In this document: positions 55,309-63,663 of the stretch, piece after piece
How the letters are laid out: every line of letters begins with the position of its first letter
Position numbering within the stretch: the first letter of the stretch is position 1
NCBI GenBank assembly: GCA_003858485.1
Contig: RQYD01000017.1
Coordinates: 1-64,000 of the forward strand
Direction of reading: 5' to 3'
Source: Clostridiales bacterium COT073_COT-073
Lineage (GTDB): Bacteria > Bacillota > Clostridia > Lachnospirales > Vallitaleaceae
Length of the DNA: 64,000 nucleotides
Notes under the pieces: model-generated
Databases searched by the model: none
Told to the model about the DNA's origin: nothing
The model's input: only the letters and a program-made list of their open reading frames with translations
Position numbers and translations under genes: made by a program

Positions 55309-55500
55309 ACTCAATTTTCCCACGTTCCTTGGAACAGTCTTTTTTATGGTGTGTGCCGCAGAAGCATCTTTTCACAGAAAAGTGCGAAAGCGGTGTGCAA
55401 CAGCAAGCCATCTTACGAAGTATGTGGCGAAAGCGGGGGAACCTATGTGCCTGCTCCCTGGAGCGGGATAGAGCAAAAAAAGACTGTGGGAAAGTTGAGT
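55309..55500 (+). repeat. 192-bp MITE-like element with inverted termini
   Basis: The left end is ACTCAATTTTCCCAC (55309-55323), then an 11-bp insert GTTCCTTGGAA, then CAGTCTTTTTT. The right end, read on the minus strand, is ACTCAACTTTCCCAC directly joined to AGTCTTTTTTT (55475-55500). The interior carries GCGAAAGC words and matches the 3' end of the tRNA-Cys-like gene (55361-55390). No transposase is present. It fills the gap between flgL and fliW. Confidence 0.75.
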
Positions 55501-55630
55501 AAAGGATCAAAGGTGATAATGGCTCCCTGCCACGCGGCTGCCAAATCATAAGATCGTTTGAAAATTAAAACAAATGTCAGATACATATTATACAAACATT
55601 GCATATTGACTGCTGATGAGAGGAGAAACT

Positions 55631-56083
55631 ATGTTAATTCAAACAAAACATTTTGGAGAAGCAGAAATTGACGATAAAAAAATTATTCGCTTTGAGCAGG
55701 GAATTTTCGGCTTTGAAGATCAAAAAGAATTTGTTGTTCTGTATGAGAGCGAAGCTGAAGAAAGTCCATTTTGCTGGCTGCAGTCGATCCACGAAACGCA
55801 TATTTGTCTGCCAATGATTGATCCGCTCATTTGGTTTCCGGAATATCAGCCGGATTTGGCTGATGAAGAAATTTTAAAGCTGGGAGCTCTTGACCCGAAT
55901 GCGATTAGCGTATATACTGTAGTAGTAGTACCGGAAAATCTGGAGGAAATGACTACTAATTTAAGAGCGCCGATTGTCATTAACTTAGAGACAAAGAAAG
56001 GCGCCCAGATCGTTACTGTTGAGGAGCAGTATCAAATCCGGGAAAACTTATACAGGAGAATTAAAACAGCAGGGGAGGAATAA
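55631..56083 (+). CDS. fliW: Flagellar assembly factor FliW
   Basis: 150 residues from the ATG at 55631 (AGAGGAGAAAC upstream). FliW binds flagellin and CsrA, so that free flagellin releases CsrA repression. Family landmarks are IIRFEQGIFGFEDQKEFVVL and PICLP-like ICLPMIDP. It is directly followed by csrA (1 bp gap), the conserved pair. The flagellin gene itself is not in this window. Confidence 0.95.
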   Translation: MLIQTKHFGEAEIDDKKIIRFEQGIFGFEDQKEFVVLYESEAEESPFCWLQSIHETHICLPMIDPLIWFPEYQPDLADEEILKLGALDPNAISVYTVVVVPENLEEMTTNLRAPIVINLETKKGAQIVTVEEQYQIRENLYRRIKTAGEE

Positions 56084-56084
56084 T

Positions 56085-56312
56085 ATGCTGGCACTTTCAA
56101 GACGTATTGGTGAGTCGATTATAATAGATAATGAGATTGTAGTGACGGTCATTGGTGTAAGTGGGGAACAAGTTAAGCTCGGAATTCAGGCGCCAAGCCA
56201 TATTAAGATTTATCGGGAAGAAATTCAGGCACAAATTCGCGAAGAGAATAAGGCAGCTCTAAAGGCCAACGATAAATCAGCCGAAGCTTTGAAAAAATTA
56301 ATGAAAAAGTAA
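56085..56312 (+). CDS. csrA: Carbon storage / flagellin translation regulator CsrA
   Basis: 75 residues from the ATG at 56085 (AGGGGAGG upstream). MLALSRRIGESIIIDNEIVV is the canonical CsrA N-terminus, and VKLGIQAPSHIKIYREEI forms the RNA-binding edge with the conserved Arg. It dimerises and binds GGA motifs in mRNA leaders. It has a slightly longer Lys/Ala-rich tail than E. coli CsrA. FliW-CsrA partner-switching is expected. Confidence 0.97.
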   Translation: MLALSRRIGESIIIDNEIVVTVIGVSGEQVKLGIQAPSHIKIYREEIQAQIREENKAALKANDKSAEALKKLMKK

Positions 56313-56319
56313 GAATAAG

Positions 56320-56374
56320 AGAAACTGCTAAAACTCTGCTGAAAAAGGCGTGAGAAGCAGTTTTTCTTTTTTAT
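56320..56374 (+). terminator. Terminator of the fliW-csrA unit
   Basis: AAACTGCT...AAGCAGTTT with a long loop and T-rich tail. Confidence 0.55.
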
Positions 56375-56534
56375 AAGCTGAGGCTGAGTTAGCTGGTGAT
56401 GCTGCAAAATCAATATGCCGCTTGTGGGCACATTTCGCTTATGCCATAGGTTATGTAATATGGCTTTTGTGGGACAGACTTGCACGCTTAATATATTTTA
56501 TGAAAAAATAAGAATTTTTTTAAGAAAAGATTAT

Positions 56535-56590
56535 GAAATTCCGCAAATTGCGGACGACTTTTGCTGGAAAATATGCTAGAGTATAGATAT
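56535..56590 (+). repeat. TTCCGC...GCGGA dispersed repeat, single copy
   Basis: GAAATTCCGCAAATTGCGG then ACGACTTTTGCTGGAAAATA and TGCTAG. The hairpin TTCCGCAA/TTGCGGA is longer here than at 252 or 35991, an apparently compensated variant. Confidence 0.7.
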
Positions 56591-56721
56591 CAGGATTCCT
56601 TGTAAAAGGAAGAATGCAGAAATAGCTGTTTCACCAATAATTTTATTCGCTTTACCAGATCAAGACGTTGATCCCGGTAAGCGGTGAGCTGCCGGTCATG
56701 AGTATAAAATTACCCTAAAGA

Positions 56722-56862
56722 TTGTGGCAGATTACACAAAACAGTAATCGGCCATGTCTGGTCTTTTTAGCATGGAAGAATGGCCTATGTACCCGAACGG
56801 AGAGAGGGACGACATGCAAAAAGACGGTGGCAGATTACGTAATAGAAATAATCAGGTCTGGA
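56722..56862 (+). repeat. GTGGCAGATTAC dispersed repeat, copy 2 plus a partial third
   Basis: A full copy (56722-56785) matches 50206-50268 with few differences. A truncated third copy (GGTGGCAGATTACG..., 56826-56862) follows. Nothing else is seen in the 760-bp gap 56313-57074 apart from the other repeat and the rpsF promoter. Confidence 0.75.
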
Positions 56863-56981
56863 GCACAAATACCAAAATCATTAAAATAGTGTAGACATTA
56901 AGGTCAAAACGAAAACAGGCATGAAAACAGGCATGAATCAAAGGGACTGCGGCAGGAGTATGCAAAAAGTTGATTTAATAG

Positions 56982-57010
56982 TTGCATTTTGAGAAATAGT
57001 ATGATATAAT
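56982..57010 (+). promoter_or_regulatory. Strong promoter of rpsF-ssb-rpsR
   Basis: TTGCAT (56982-56987), 17 bp, TATAAT (57005-57010). Confidence 0.75.
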
Positions 57011-57074
57011 CATCCAATTGGAACTGATTCCTTGCTCTCAACTTTGAGGGCCAAAGACCGTAAGGAGGTGTAAA
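57011..57074 (+). promoter_or_regulatory. rpsF leader, candidate S6:S18 binding site
   Basis: The short leader contains a CTCAA/TTGAG hairpin followed by GACCGTAAGGAGGTG. Ribosomal S6:S18 autoregulatory leaders with a conserved CCG and a nearby hairpin are known before rpsF in many bacteria. The match here is by position and general shape only. Confidence 0.35.
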
Positions 57075-57362
57075 ATGAATCAATATGAATTAGCTCTTGT
57101 AATCAATGGCCGTTTGACCGATGAAGACAGAGATAATGCGCTGGAAACTGTTAAAGGCATTATTGAAAGATTCGGCGGTAATATTACTGACATTGAAGAT
57201 TGGGGTAAAAAGCGTTTGGCTTATGAAATTCAAAAGATGCATGAAGGTTTTTACTATTTCATTCACTTTGATGCAGAAGCAACTGCTCCAGTTGAAATTG
57301 AATCCCGTGTTCGTATTTTAGAGCCTGTTCTTCGCTATTTGATTGTTAAAGTAGAAGAATAA
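57075..57362 (+). CDS. rpsF: 30S ribosomal protein S6
   Basis: 95 residues with the S6 fold: YELALVINGRLTDEDRD, WGKKRLAYEIQKMHEGFYY and the C-terminal ILEPVLRYLIVKVEE. It binds S18 in the 30S platform. TAAGGAGGTG precedes the ATG. It is first in the classical rpsF-ssb-rpsR operon. Confidence 0.97.
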   Translation: MNQYELALVINGRLTDEDRDNALETVKGIIERFGGNITDIEDWGKKRLAYEIQKMHEGFYYFIHFDAEATAPVEIESRVRILEPVLRYLIVKVEE

Positions 57363-57372
57363 GGAGGTCGCC

Positions 57373-57813
57373 ATGAATAAAGTTATGTTAATGGGCAGAT
57401 TAACCAGAGATCCGGAAATTCGCTATTCCCAGGGAGCCAACTCAATTGCCGTTACCAGATATTCTCTGGCGGTTGACAGAAGATTTCGAAAAGAAAGCGA
57501 TCCGGAAGCGGATTTTTTAAATATCGTAGCCTTTGGCAAAGCGGGTGAGTTCGCAGAAAAATATTTTAAAAAAGGTATGAAGGTAGTGGTGGTTGGACGT
57601 TTGCAAACCGGCCGTTATGAAAAAGACGGGGTTACTCACTATACCACTGATATTATTGCTGAAGAACAACACTTTGCTGAAAGTAAAAAGAGCTTTGAAG
57701 GAAATCAGGAAACAGGTTTTTCCCGTCCGGCCAGACCGCAGTCAGCACTGCCGGAAGATGACGGCTTTGCACCGATCGGGGATGACTTTGATGATGACGA
57801 TATTCCTTTCTAA
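57373..57813 (+). CDS. ssb: Single-stranded DNA-binding protein
   Basis: 146 residues. An OB fold opening MNKVMLMGRLTRDPEIRYSQ, a flexible linker, and the acidic protein-interaction tail DDDDIPF. It coats ssDNA in replication and repair and would also bind folded ssDNA repeats such as those in this window. AAGGAGGTCGCC precedes the ATG, 10 bp after rpsF. Confidence 0.97.
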   Translation: MNKVMLMGRLTRDPEIRYSQGANSIAVTRYSLAVDRRFRKESDPEADFLNIVAFGKAGEFAEKYFKKGMKVVVVGRLQTGRYEKDGVTHYTTDIIAEEQHFAESKKSFEGNQETGFSRPARPQSALPEDDGFAPIGDDFDDDDIPF

Positions 57814-57833
57814 GAGAAAAGGAGGAGTAAAGA

Positions 57834-58070
57834 ATGGCTTTTCAAAAGAAGCAACAAAGACCAATGAAGAAAAAGAATTGTGTTTTTTGTGAAGAAAATG
57901 GAGAAAAGTTGAGCTATAAAGATGTCAATAAATTGCGTCGTTTTATTTCGGAACGCGGCAAAATTTTACCACGCAGAATTACCGGTGTTTGTGCCAAAGA
58001 TCAAAGAGCATTGACTACCGCGATTAAAAGAGCAAGACATGTAGCCCTTTTGCCATATATTGAAGATTAA
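57834..58070 (+). CDS. rpsR: 30S ribosomal protein S18
   Basis: 78 residues with CVFCEENG and the S18 signature ([39 protein letters not shown]). The three cysteines suggest the zinc-binding (C+) paralogue type, although a complete four-ligand set is not evident. AAAAGGAGGAG precedes the ATG. It is last in the operon, before a compact terminator. Confidence 0.97.
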   Translation: MAFQKKQQRPMKKKNCVFCEENGEKLSYKDVNKLRRFISERGKILPRRITGVCAKDQRALTTAIKRARHVALLPYIED

Positions 58071-58077
58071 GCAGTAC

Positions 58078-58106
58078 AACCGTCGGCTCAGCCGACGGTT
58101 TTTTAA
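58078..58106 (+). terminator. Terminator of rpsF-ssb-rpsR
   Basis: AACCGTCGGCT/AGCCGACGGTT stem, then TTTTTT. Confidence 0.93.
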
Positions 58107-58280
58107 TCTATTTTTAATTAGAAATTTTCTTGATTTTTCGCCGGCCTGTGTGTATGATAAAAGAATGACGAAAGCTGCAAACTGCTTGCGGAAAGTAATC
58201 AGGCAGATTGATTTGGCAGACAGCCGGATTTGCCGGTTGAAGATGAGAAAAAGAACCATTGACCGAAAAGAGAGGAAAAT

Positions 58281-59222
58281 ATGGATTATATTACATTAAA
58301 GCAGGGAAAGTATGAAGCGCATATTTCGCCGGGTTTGGGCGGAAATATTATTTATTTTTATGATGCGGAGCAAAAAAGAGAACTGTTAGTTGGTTCGCAT
58401 GATGAGGAAGTAATCCGGGCCAGGCCTTCCAGCTATGGGATGCCGCTTTTGTTGCCGCCGAACCGGATCGCGGATGGTCGTTTTACTTATGAAGGCCGGC
58501 AGTATCAGTTTCCGATTAATGAGGCAGTCAGAAATAATCATATTCACGGATTTTTTATGTTGGTTGAGTTTCGGGTCATTGGCCAGGAGCATTTACCGGA
58601 GCGAGCGGCGGTTGAACTGGAATATATCTTTGATCAAAGCAATCCGGATTTTCAATATTTTCCGCATCAGCTGAAGATTTATAAAAAATACGAATTGACA
58701 GCAGCCGGACTGGCGACTACCATGACTATCATTAACCAAAGCAGTGATAAAATACCGATGATGTTTGCTTATCATACTGCTTTTCCGTTGATGGGGAATG
58801 TTCAGGAGTCAGCCAAAATGAATATTCGGATGTCGGTCAATGCCCGGGTTAAATTAAATGAACGCTTGCTGGGCACCGAGGAATATGTGGCTGGTGATAA
58901 AATTGCCGGCTGTGCTGCCGAAAGTGGGTTTTCGCCAATGGCTGAGGAACTGGATAATGTCTATAAAATGAAAAAATTTGGTTTTCGTGGAGCAATTTTA
59001 ACTTATCCGGATTACCGGGCCAGAACTGTTTATGAAGTAGATGATATTTTCCGCTATTTAGTGGTTTGGAATTCCCAGGCGAATGGCCGGATCATTTGTA
59101 TTGAACCACAGACTTATCGAAATAACGGTATTAACTTGCCTTCCTGGCAAGAAGATGGTTTGCATTTGCAGCCGCAGCAAGAAATTACCGTAAGGACTAA
59201 ACTTTCATCGGAGTCGATTTGA
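58281..59222 (+). CDS. Aldose 1-epimerase family protein
   Basis: 313 residues. A beta-sandwich mutarotase-like enzyme. The substrate-binding/catalytic His residues appear in NNHIHGFF (H87/H89) and FAYHTAFPL, and the catalytic Glu in ICIEPQTYRNNGINLP. Members interconvert alpha and beta anomers of sugars such as galactose or glucose, and some act on sugar phosphates. No signal peptide is present. GAGAGGAAAAT precedes the ATG. It stands alone; no galactose genes are adjacent. Confidence 0.9.
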   Translation: MDYITLKQGKYEAHISPGLGGNIIYFYDAEQKRELLVGSHDEEVIRARPSSYGMPLLLPPNRIADGRFTYEGRQYQFPINEAVRNNHIHGFFMLVEFRVIGQEHLPERAAVELEYIFDQSNPDFQYFPHQLKIYKKYELTAAGLATTMTIINQSSDKIPMMFAYHTAFPLMGNVQESAKMNIRMSVNARVKLNERLLGTEEYVAGDKIAGCAAESGFSPMAEELDNVYKMKKFGFRGAILTYPDYRARTVYEVDDIFRYLVVWNSQANGRIICIEPQTYRNNGINLPSWQEDGLHLQPQQEITVRTKLSSESI

Positions 59223-59318
59223 ATATAGATCGGAAATGAGTAAAGCAAGAAAATAATAACAAGACAACTGACCAGGATGCGCCTTAATTAAGCGCAAAGC
59301 AAGAGCAAGGAGTAAAAA

Positions 59319-60554
59319 ATGAAGAAGATATTAAGTTTGGTGTTAGCCGTGATCCTTTCTGCCAGTATGTTAGCCGGTTGCGGAAAAACGAAGGAAGTTG
59401 AAAAGCCGGAGCAGAAACCAACAACAGAACAGGGCAGTACCAATGAACAAAACAACCAAAGTAACGATACCGGTGAATTAACGATTCCTCAGGATCATGA
59501 TAAAATCCTGTTAACTACCGGTGATTTTAAAATGACCAAAAGAGAAGCCAATATTTATTTATATAGCAATAAACTCAATGTTGAGCGTCTGGGAATGGGA
59601 CCGACGATTTGGGTCAATGAAGTACAAGCCGGGAAAACTTTTGAGGATATGCAGCTGGAGCAGCTCCGCAATACTTTGACTTATATTGCGGTGATGAGCG
59701 AAGAAGCCAGAAAGAGCAATATTAGTTTAACGGACGAAGAAAAGGCTGGTTTAAATGATGCTTCTTTCATTATTAAGAGCTTGCATCCATCTATTAATGA
59801 TTATTATGGGTTTACCGAGGCGGAGTTTAATAAATTTTTTGAAACTCAGGCAGTGGTAATGAAAGTATATCAGGATAAAACCAAAGATCTGCAAGTTGAT
59901 CAGGCTAAATTAAAGGAATTATATGAGGCTGACCAAAATTATAAGAAATTAAAGGAACTTGGTTTGGATCATTACTTTGATCAAGTCAGAGCCAGACATA
60001 TTTTGATCAGCACCATGGACAATGCGACACAAACTCCTTTACCGGAAGATAAAAAGGCAGAAGCCAAAAAGAAAGCGGAAGAACTTTTGGCGAAGGCCAA
60101 GGGCGGTGCTGATTTTGCTGAACTTGCTAAAGAACATAGCGAAGATCCGGGTAGTAAGGACAATGGTGGGGAATATACTTTTGGCCGTGGCCGGATGGTG
60201 CCGGAGTTTGAAAATGCTGCTTTTTCCTTAAATCCGGGTGAAATCAGTGATTTGGTCGAAACTTCTTATGGCTATCATATTATTAAACTGGAAGAAAAAA
60301 TTGCCTCTACTCCGGAAGACATGGAAAAAGCCAAGGATTTGGAAAAACAAATTATTGAGGACTATAAGGAGCAATTAAAAGCCGAAACCTTCCAAACGGA
60401 ATTTGATGAAGTGGTTAAGACTTATGAGGTCAAATTTGATGAAGAATTATTCAAGACCATGAGTTTAAGCTATACTGTGCCGGTACCGGAAGAAAAGAAA
60501 GAAGAAGTCAAATCAGAAGAAAAGAAAGAAGAAGTTAAATCAGAAAAGCAATAG
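59319..60554 (+). CDS. prsA: PrsA-like foldase lipoprotein (parvulin-type peptidyl-prolyl isomerase)
   Basis: 411 residues. The lipobox has C21 (SMLAGCGKT), then a Gln/Asn-rich linker, a SurA/PrsA-like N-terminal helical region, and a central PpiC parvulin domain at about 225-330 (RARHILIST ... FAELAKEHSEDPGSKDNGGE, GRGRMVPEFENAAFSL, YGYHIIKLEEK). The C-terminus ends in a duplicated EEKKEEVKS tail. It probably helps secreted proteins fold at the outer face of the membrane. AAGGAG precedes the ATG. It is monocistronic. Confidence 0.92.
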   Translation: MKKILSLVLAVILSASMLAGCGKTKEVEKPEQKPTTEQGSTNEQNNQSNDTGELTIPQDHDKILLTTGDFKMTKREANIYLYSNKLNVERLGMGPTIWVNEVQAGKTFEDMQLEQLRNTLTYIAVMSEEARKSNISLTDEEKAGLNDASFIIKSLHPSINDYYGFTEAEFNKFFETQAVVMKVYQDKTKDLQVDQAKLKELYEADQNYKKLKELGLDHYFDQVRARHILISTMDNATQTPLPEDKKAEAKKKAEELLAKAKGGADFAELAKEHSEDPGSKDNGGEYTFGRGRMVPEFENAAFSLNPGEISDLVETSYGYHIIKLEEKIASTPEDMEKAKDLEKQIIEDYKEQLKAETFQTEFDEVVKTYEVKFDEELFKTMSLSYTVPVPEEKKEEVKSEEKKEEVKSEKQ

Positions 60555-60596
60555 TATCTGACTTTTGTCGGTTATTTAGCAGAGTATATAGATAAA

Positions 60597-60659
60597 ATAT
60601 CCTTAATTCAACCCTGGGCGGACAAGCGAAATCCAAGGAAAATTAAGGGTATTTTTTTA
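60597..60659 (+). terminator. Terminator after prsA
   Basis: TATCCTTAATT pairs with AATTAAGGGTA (one wobble), then TTTTTTT. The repeat block begins at the next base. Confidence 0.65.
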
Positions 60660-61195
60660 TGCTTGCGCGCAGACCACCATCAGAATAAACGCTTTGCGTT
60701 TGTCGCACTGCGTGCTTACCTTCTGATGGTGACGCGCTGGAAAATGAATATGTCCGCTTCGCGTCCGCATTCATTTATCCTTGCTGAATACCACCAACAA
60801 AATCCTGCCGCTACGCGTCAGCCGCACTGCGTGCTTGTGATTTTGCCGGTGACGGGCCGCGAAATGTAAATGCCTGCTTCGCAGTCGCTTCCATTTCTCC
60901 CCTTTCGCCACTTGCTGTGCAAGCTGGCTTTCGGGGCACATGCTTGCGCGCAGACCACCATCAGAACAAACGCTTTGCGTTTGTCGCACTACGTGCTTAC
61001 CTTCTGATGGTGATGCACTGGAAAATGAATATGTCCGCTTCGCGCCCGCATTCATTTATCCTTGCTGAATACCACCAACAAAATCCTGCCGCTACGCGTC
61101 AGCCGCACTGCGTGCTTGTGATTTTGTCGGTGACGCGCCGCGAAATGTAAATGCCTGCTTCGCAGTCGCTTCCATTTCGCTTGCGCGCGTCATAT
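60660..61195 (-). repeat. 281-bp tandem repeat (about 1.9 copies) of the GCGAAGC-hairpin element
   Basis: TGCTTGCGCGCAGACCACCA starts the units at 60660 and 60941. The copies differ at only scattered positions. The strand carries GCTTCGC (reverse of GCGAAGC) in palindromes such as CTGCTTCGCAG, and inverted ends CACCATCAGAA/TTCTGATGGTG. 60898-60952 is the inverse of 39178-39226. It lies between the prsA terminator and the sigma-factor gene. Spurious ORFs read through it. Confidence 0.9.
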
Positions 61196-61289
61196 TAAAA
61201 TTTGATTAAAAAATATGTTTTTTTGTCTCTTATATTTGGCTGGGAGTGTTCTATAAGTAGAGAGTAGATAACGGAGGCAAGGAAGAATC

Positions 61290-61829
61290 GTGGATATATT
61301 TAAATATGAAGCTCTCGGCGAGATGGAGAAAGACTTGATCAGGGATGTTTATTTGACATTACATGCAATCATGTTCCGAGTTGCTAAAAAAATAACAGGA
61401 GATCATACGGATGCGGAAGATGCCGTATCCAATGCGTTTATTAAGATTATACGTTATATTTCCAAAATTCGTCAGTTAGATGATGAGAGGAAAACAGCGT
61501 ATTGTATTGGTATTGTGAAAAATGAAGCCATTAATATTTTACGTAAAAGAGGACAAAAAGTGTCATTGGACGAAATAAAAGATAATATTGACTACTCGGG
61601 TTTTTATATTGAAGAGTGGTTAGTTCAGAAGCAGGAATTTCAAATATTAAAACAATATATTAAAGAGTTGAGTGCCCCGGAAAGAAGACTCATTCATTTG
61701 CGTTTGGAGCAGGACTTAATGTTTCAGGATATTGGCATTTTGATGGATATATCAGCAGAAACGGCAAAGAAGAGATATCAAAGAATTGTGAAAAAGCTGC
61801 GACAAAGATATGAAAGGAGGGCAAAATAA
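61290..61829 (+). CDS. ECF-type RNA polymerase sigma factor
   Basis: 179 residues. Region 2 (about 23-90; HAIMFRVAKKITGDHTDAEDAVSNAFIK) and region 4 (about 125-175; LSAPERRLIHLRLEQDLMFQDIGILM, then SAETAKKRYQRIVKKLRQ) are clear, with no region 1.1 or 3. The start is the GTG at 61290 after ACGGAGGCAAGGAAG. The next gene overlaps closely and is a membrane protein, the usual sigma/anti-sigma layout. The stimulus is unknown. An autoregulated promoter could lie in 61196-61289, but no conserved ECF box was identified. Confidence 0.9.
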   Translation: MDIFKYEALGEMEKDLIRDVYLTLHAIMFRVAKKITGDHTDAEDAVSNAFIKIIRYISKIRQLDDERKTAYCIGIVKNEAINILRKRGQKVSLDEIKDNIDYSGFYIEEWLVQKQEFQILKQYIKELSAPERRLIHLRLEQDLMFQDIGILMDISAETAKKRYQRIVKKLRQRYERRAK

Positions 61830-61830
61830 A

Positions 61831-62790
61831 ATGCCACACAGAGAGGGAGCTTTAGGACAAAGGGTCGATCAAAGACCGACTGAAGAAGGAGACTTGCCTG
61901 GTGAAAGGCAAGATTTTACATCAAAAGAAATCGAATATCTGATTAAAAAAATTTCTTCTTTTTCGGAAACCATTAAAAATCTTCTTTTTTTTCATTATGT
62001 TTTTGAACATTCTATTCAAGAAACAGAGGAAATCCTGGGGATAGAATCTGTCGGGGAGAAGTTGAGAATAATAGAAAATTCGCTGGCACAAAGCATTGGC
62101 AGAAAAAAATTAGAAGTGGATGTTTTGCAGCAGCTTTGCCAAAATGTCTTAAAAACCGAAATGGATCTGTTGATGCAGCAGTCAGAAGAAGAACTGCCAA
62201 TTTATTCAGAATCATTTCAAAGGAAAATGATGCGAATGATACCGGAATTTGAAAAATCATTGCCAGATAAAGTGGGTAATGATTTTTGGCGGAGACTTAT
62301 TCAGAAAGTTGCGACCTTTGTATGTATGATAGCAATTTTATTGGGAGTACACAGCGAAGAAAGTGGAGGCAAAGAGCTGGAATGGAAATTGCAGCGTTTT
62401 TGGAATCACAATAGCTTTTGGTCACAGTATGAAAACGGTATAACCCAAGAATTGGATATAAAAAAAATAAAAATAAATTATATTCCGGCAGAGTTGGATG
62501 TGGCATGGATTAAAGAAAGAGAAAATGGATTGCTATATTGGTACTGCTCAGCTGACGGACAGCAGTCTTTACGAATACAAATCGGCAAAGGCAACAGGCG
62601 GGGAAAATTTTCCTATGATGCAGAGGGGATAAAGTTAAAGGAAATCGTTATTAACAAACATCAGGCCTTTTATTGGGAAAAAGCAGGAAAACGCTGTTTA
62701 CTGTGGCAAGAAGCAGGATTTAGTTTTTTTATTGATGGTACTATTGGAGAAGAAGAATTGATAAAAGTGGCCAACAGTATTTTAATATAA
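61831..62790 (+). CDS. Putative anti-sigma factor with a sigma-region-4-like N-terminus and DUF4367-like exterior
   Basis: 319 residues from the ATG at 61831, preceded by AAAGGAGGGC, 1 bp after the sigma stop. An in-frame ATG 7 codons earlier overlaps that site. Residues about 35-85 (IKNLLFFHYVFEHSIQETEE, ILGIESVGEKLRIIENSLA) resemble sigma region 4 helices. A helical segment and TM helix (VATFVCMIAILLGV, about 165-180) follow. The extracytoplasmic C-terminus (about 215-318) has a DUF4367-like pattern (WIKERENGLLYWYCSADGQQ). It is likely to be the regulator of the adjacent sigma factor. No classical zinc anti-sigma HxxxCxxC motif is present. Confidence 0.72.
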   Translation: MPHREGALGQRVDQRPTEEGDLPGERQDFTSKEIEYLIKKISSFSETIKNLLFFHYVFEHSIQETEEILGIESVGEKLRIIENSLAQSIGRKKLEVDVLQQLCQNVLKTEMDLLMQQSEEELPIYSESFQRKMMRMIPEFEKSLPDKVGNDFWRRLIQKVATFVCMIAILLGVHSEESGGKELEWKLQRFWNHNSFWSQYENGITQELDIKKIKINYIPAELDVAWIKERENGLLYWYCSADGQQSLRIQIGKGNRRGKFSYDAEGIKLKEIVINKHQAFYWEKAGKRCLLWQEAGFSFFIDGTIGEEELIKVANSILI

Positions 62791-62881
62791 AATGTCCCAT
62801 AATATGAAATGTCCCATAATATAAAATAAAACGTTATATTTATGTAAACAAAAACTTTTCTGGACTAACAGGAGGAATTTT

Positions 62882-63323
62882 ATGATTAAATTAAAACATT
62901 ATGGTTACTGGAGCTTGATTTTGTTGGCGCTATGTTTTGGCTTTTCGCCCAATCATGTTTCAGCGGCTGCTTATGAGCGCGGTTATGAGATTGTGCCATT
63001 TTGGCAGGAGTTGACTTCAATTGCCACTTCCCTGACTGCGGAAAGAAATCAGCTGGAATGTGAATGTGTAATTTTGGCCAATGAAATGGATTGTCCAATT
63101 ATTGGTACCATGAGCCTGGAAAATTATTGGTACCATGAGCCTGGAAAAAAGAAATAATGGCAACTGGCAAAGGGTAATTGCCTGGGGGATCCGTGACACC
63201 GGCAGTGCTGACCTGTTGCGAACTTATCATGGAGTAAGCGGAACAGACTACCGATTAAAGATATATATTAAGGTAGGTAGTGAGAGAGTGATTGAATATT
63301 CAGATGTTTGTACAGTTGAGTGA
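62882..63323 (+). pseudogene. Small secreted protein gene frameshifted by a 25-bp tandem duplication
   Basis: The frame starts at 62882 (AGGAGGAATTTT upstream) with a clear signal peptide (YWSLILLALCFGFSPNHVSAAA). It ends early at 63157, because 25 bp (63098-63122) are repeated exactly at 63123-63147. Deleting one copy restores a single 138-residue frame to the stop at 63323, continuing IIGTMSLEKRNNGNWQRVIA. The reconstructed protein resembles small secreted beta-sandwich proteins of Firmicutes (DUF6147-like by impression). It follows the sigma/anti-sigma pair by about 90 bp and could be its target. The duplication could be reversible by slippage, a true knock-out, or an assembly error. Confidence 0.8.
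63098..63147 (+). repeat. Exact 25-bp tandem duplication
   Basis: ATTATTGGTACCATGAGCCT plus GGAAA twice in a row. The length (25) is not a multiple of three. Confidence 0.97.
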
Positions 63324-63417
63324 AGTGCTGGGATTTGATTGCCGCATTGGGATGAAATGATATTGTCATCCTGATGAAAGTCAGAAATAGGATTAGACTA
63401 CTATCAATTTAAAACTC

Positions 63418-63498
63418 CGGGGGGCTGTTAGAGCCAAAATTTTAAAAAGACAGATTCGGAAGAAAACGAAATTATTTTTCGGCATCAAAATAGCCCCC
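63418..63498 (+). other. Long-range inverted repeat GGGGGCT ... AGCCCCC in a gene-free stretch
   Basis: GGGGGGCTGTTAGAGCC near 63419 and AATAGCCCCC near 63490 could close a stem around a 60-nt AT-rich interior with a smaller hairpin. There is no T run. The rest of 63324-63595 shows nothing recognisable. Confidence 0.3.
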
Positions 63499-63595
63499 AA
63501 AATTTAAAATAAAAGTCAGAGCCGGGTCAGGGGAATGATCTCAAACCCTTTAAAAATAAGGGCTGCAAATAAAATTTAAAAAAAATAAAAATTCC

Positions 63596-63624
63596 TTGAC
63601 AATTCGCTTTTTCTTTAGTATAAT
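63596..63624 (+). promoter_or_regulatory. Consensus promoter of the tRNA cluster
   Basis: TTGACA (63596-63601), 17 bp, TATAAT (63619-63624): a perfect consensus, as expected for a stable-RNA operon. Confidence 0.9.
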
Positions 63625-63663
63625 CTACTATGTTGCTTGACAAACCAAGTCAAGAGAACAAAT

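Noticed and set aside
60663-61150. Near-identical 68- and 77-residue frames in the 60.6-61.2 kb tandem repeat
   Set aside because: They exist only because the 281-bp unit is duplicated. No ribosome site, and the products look like translated hairpins.
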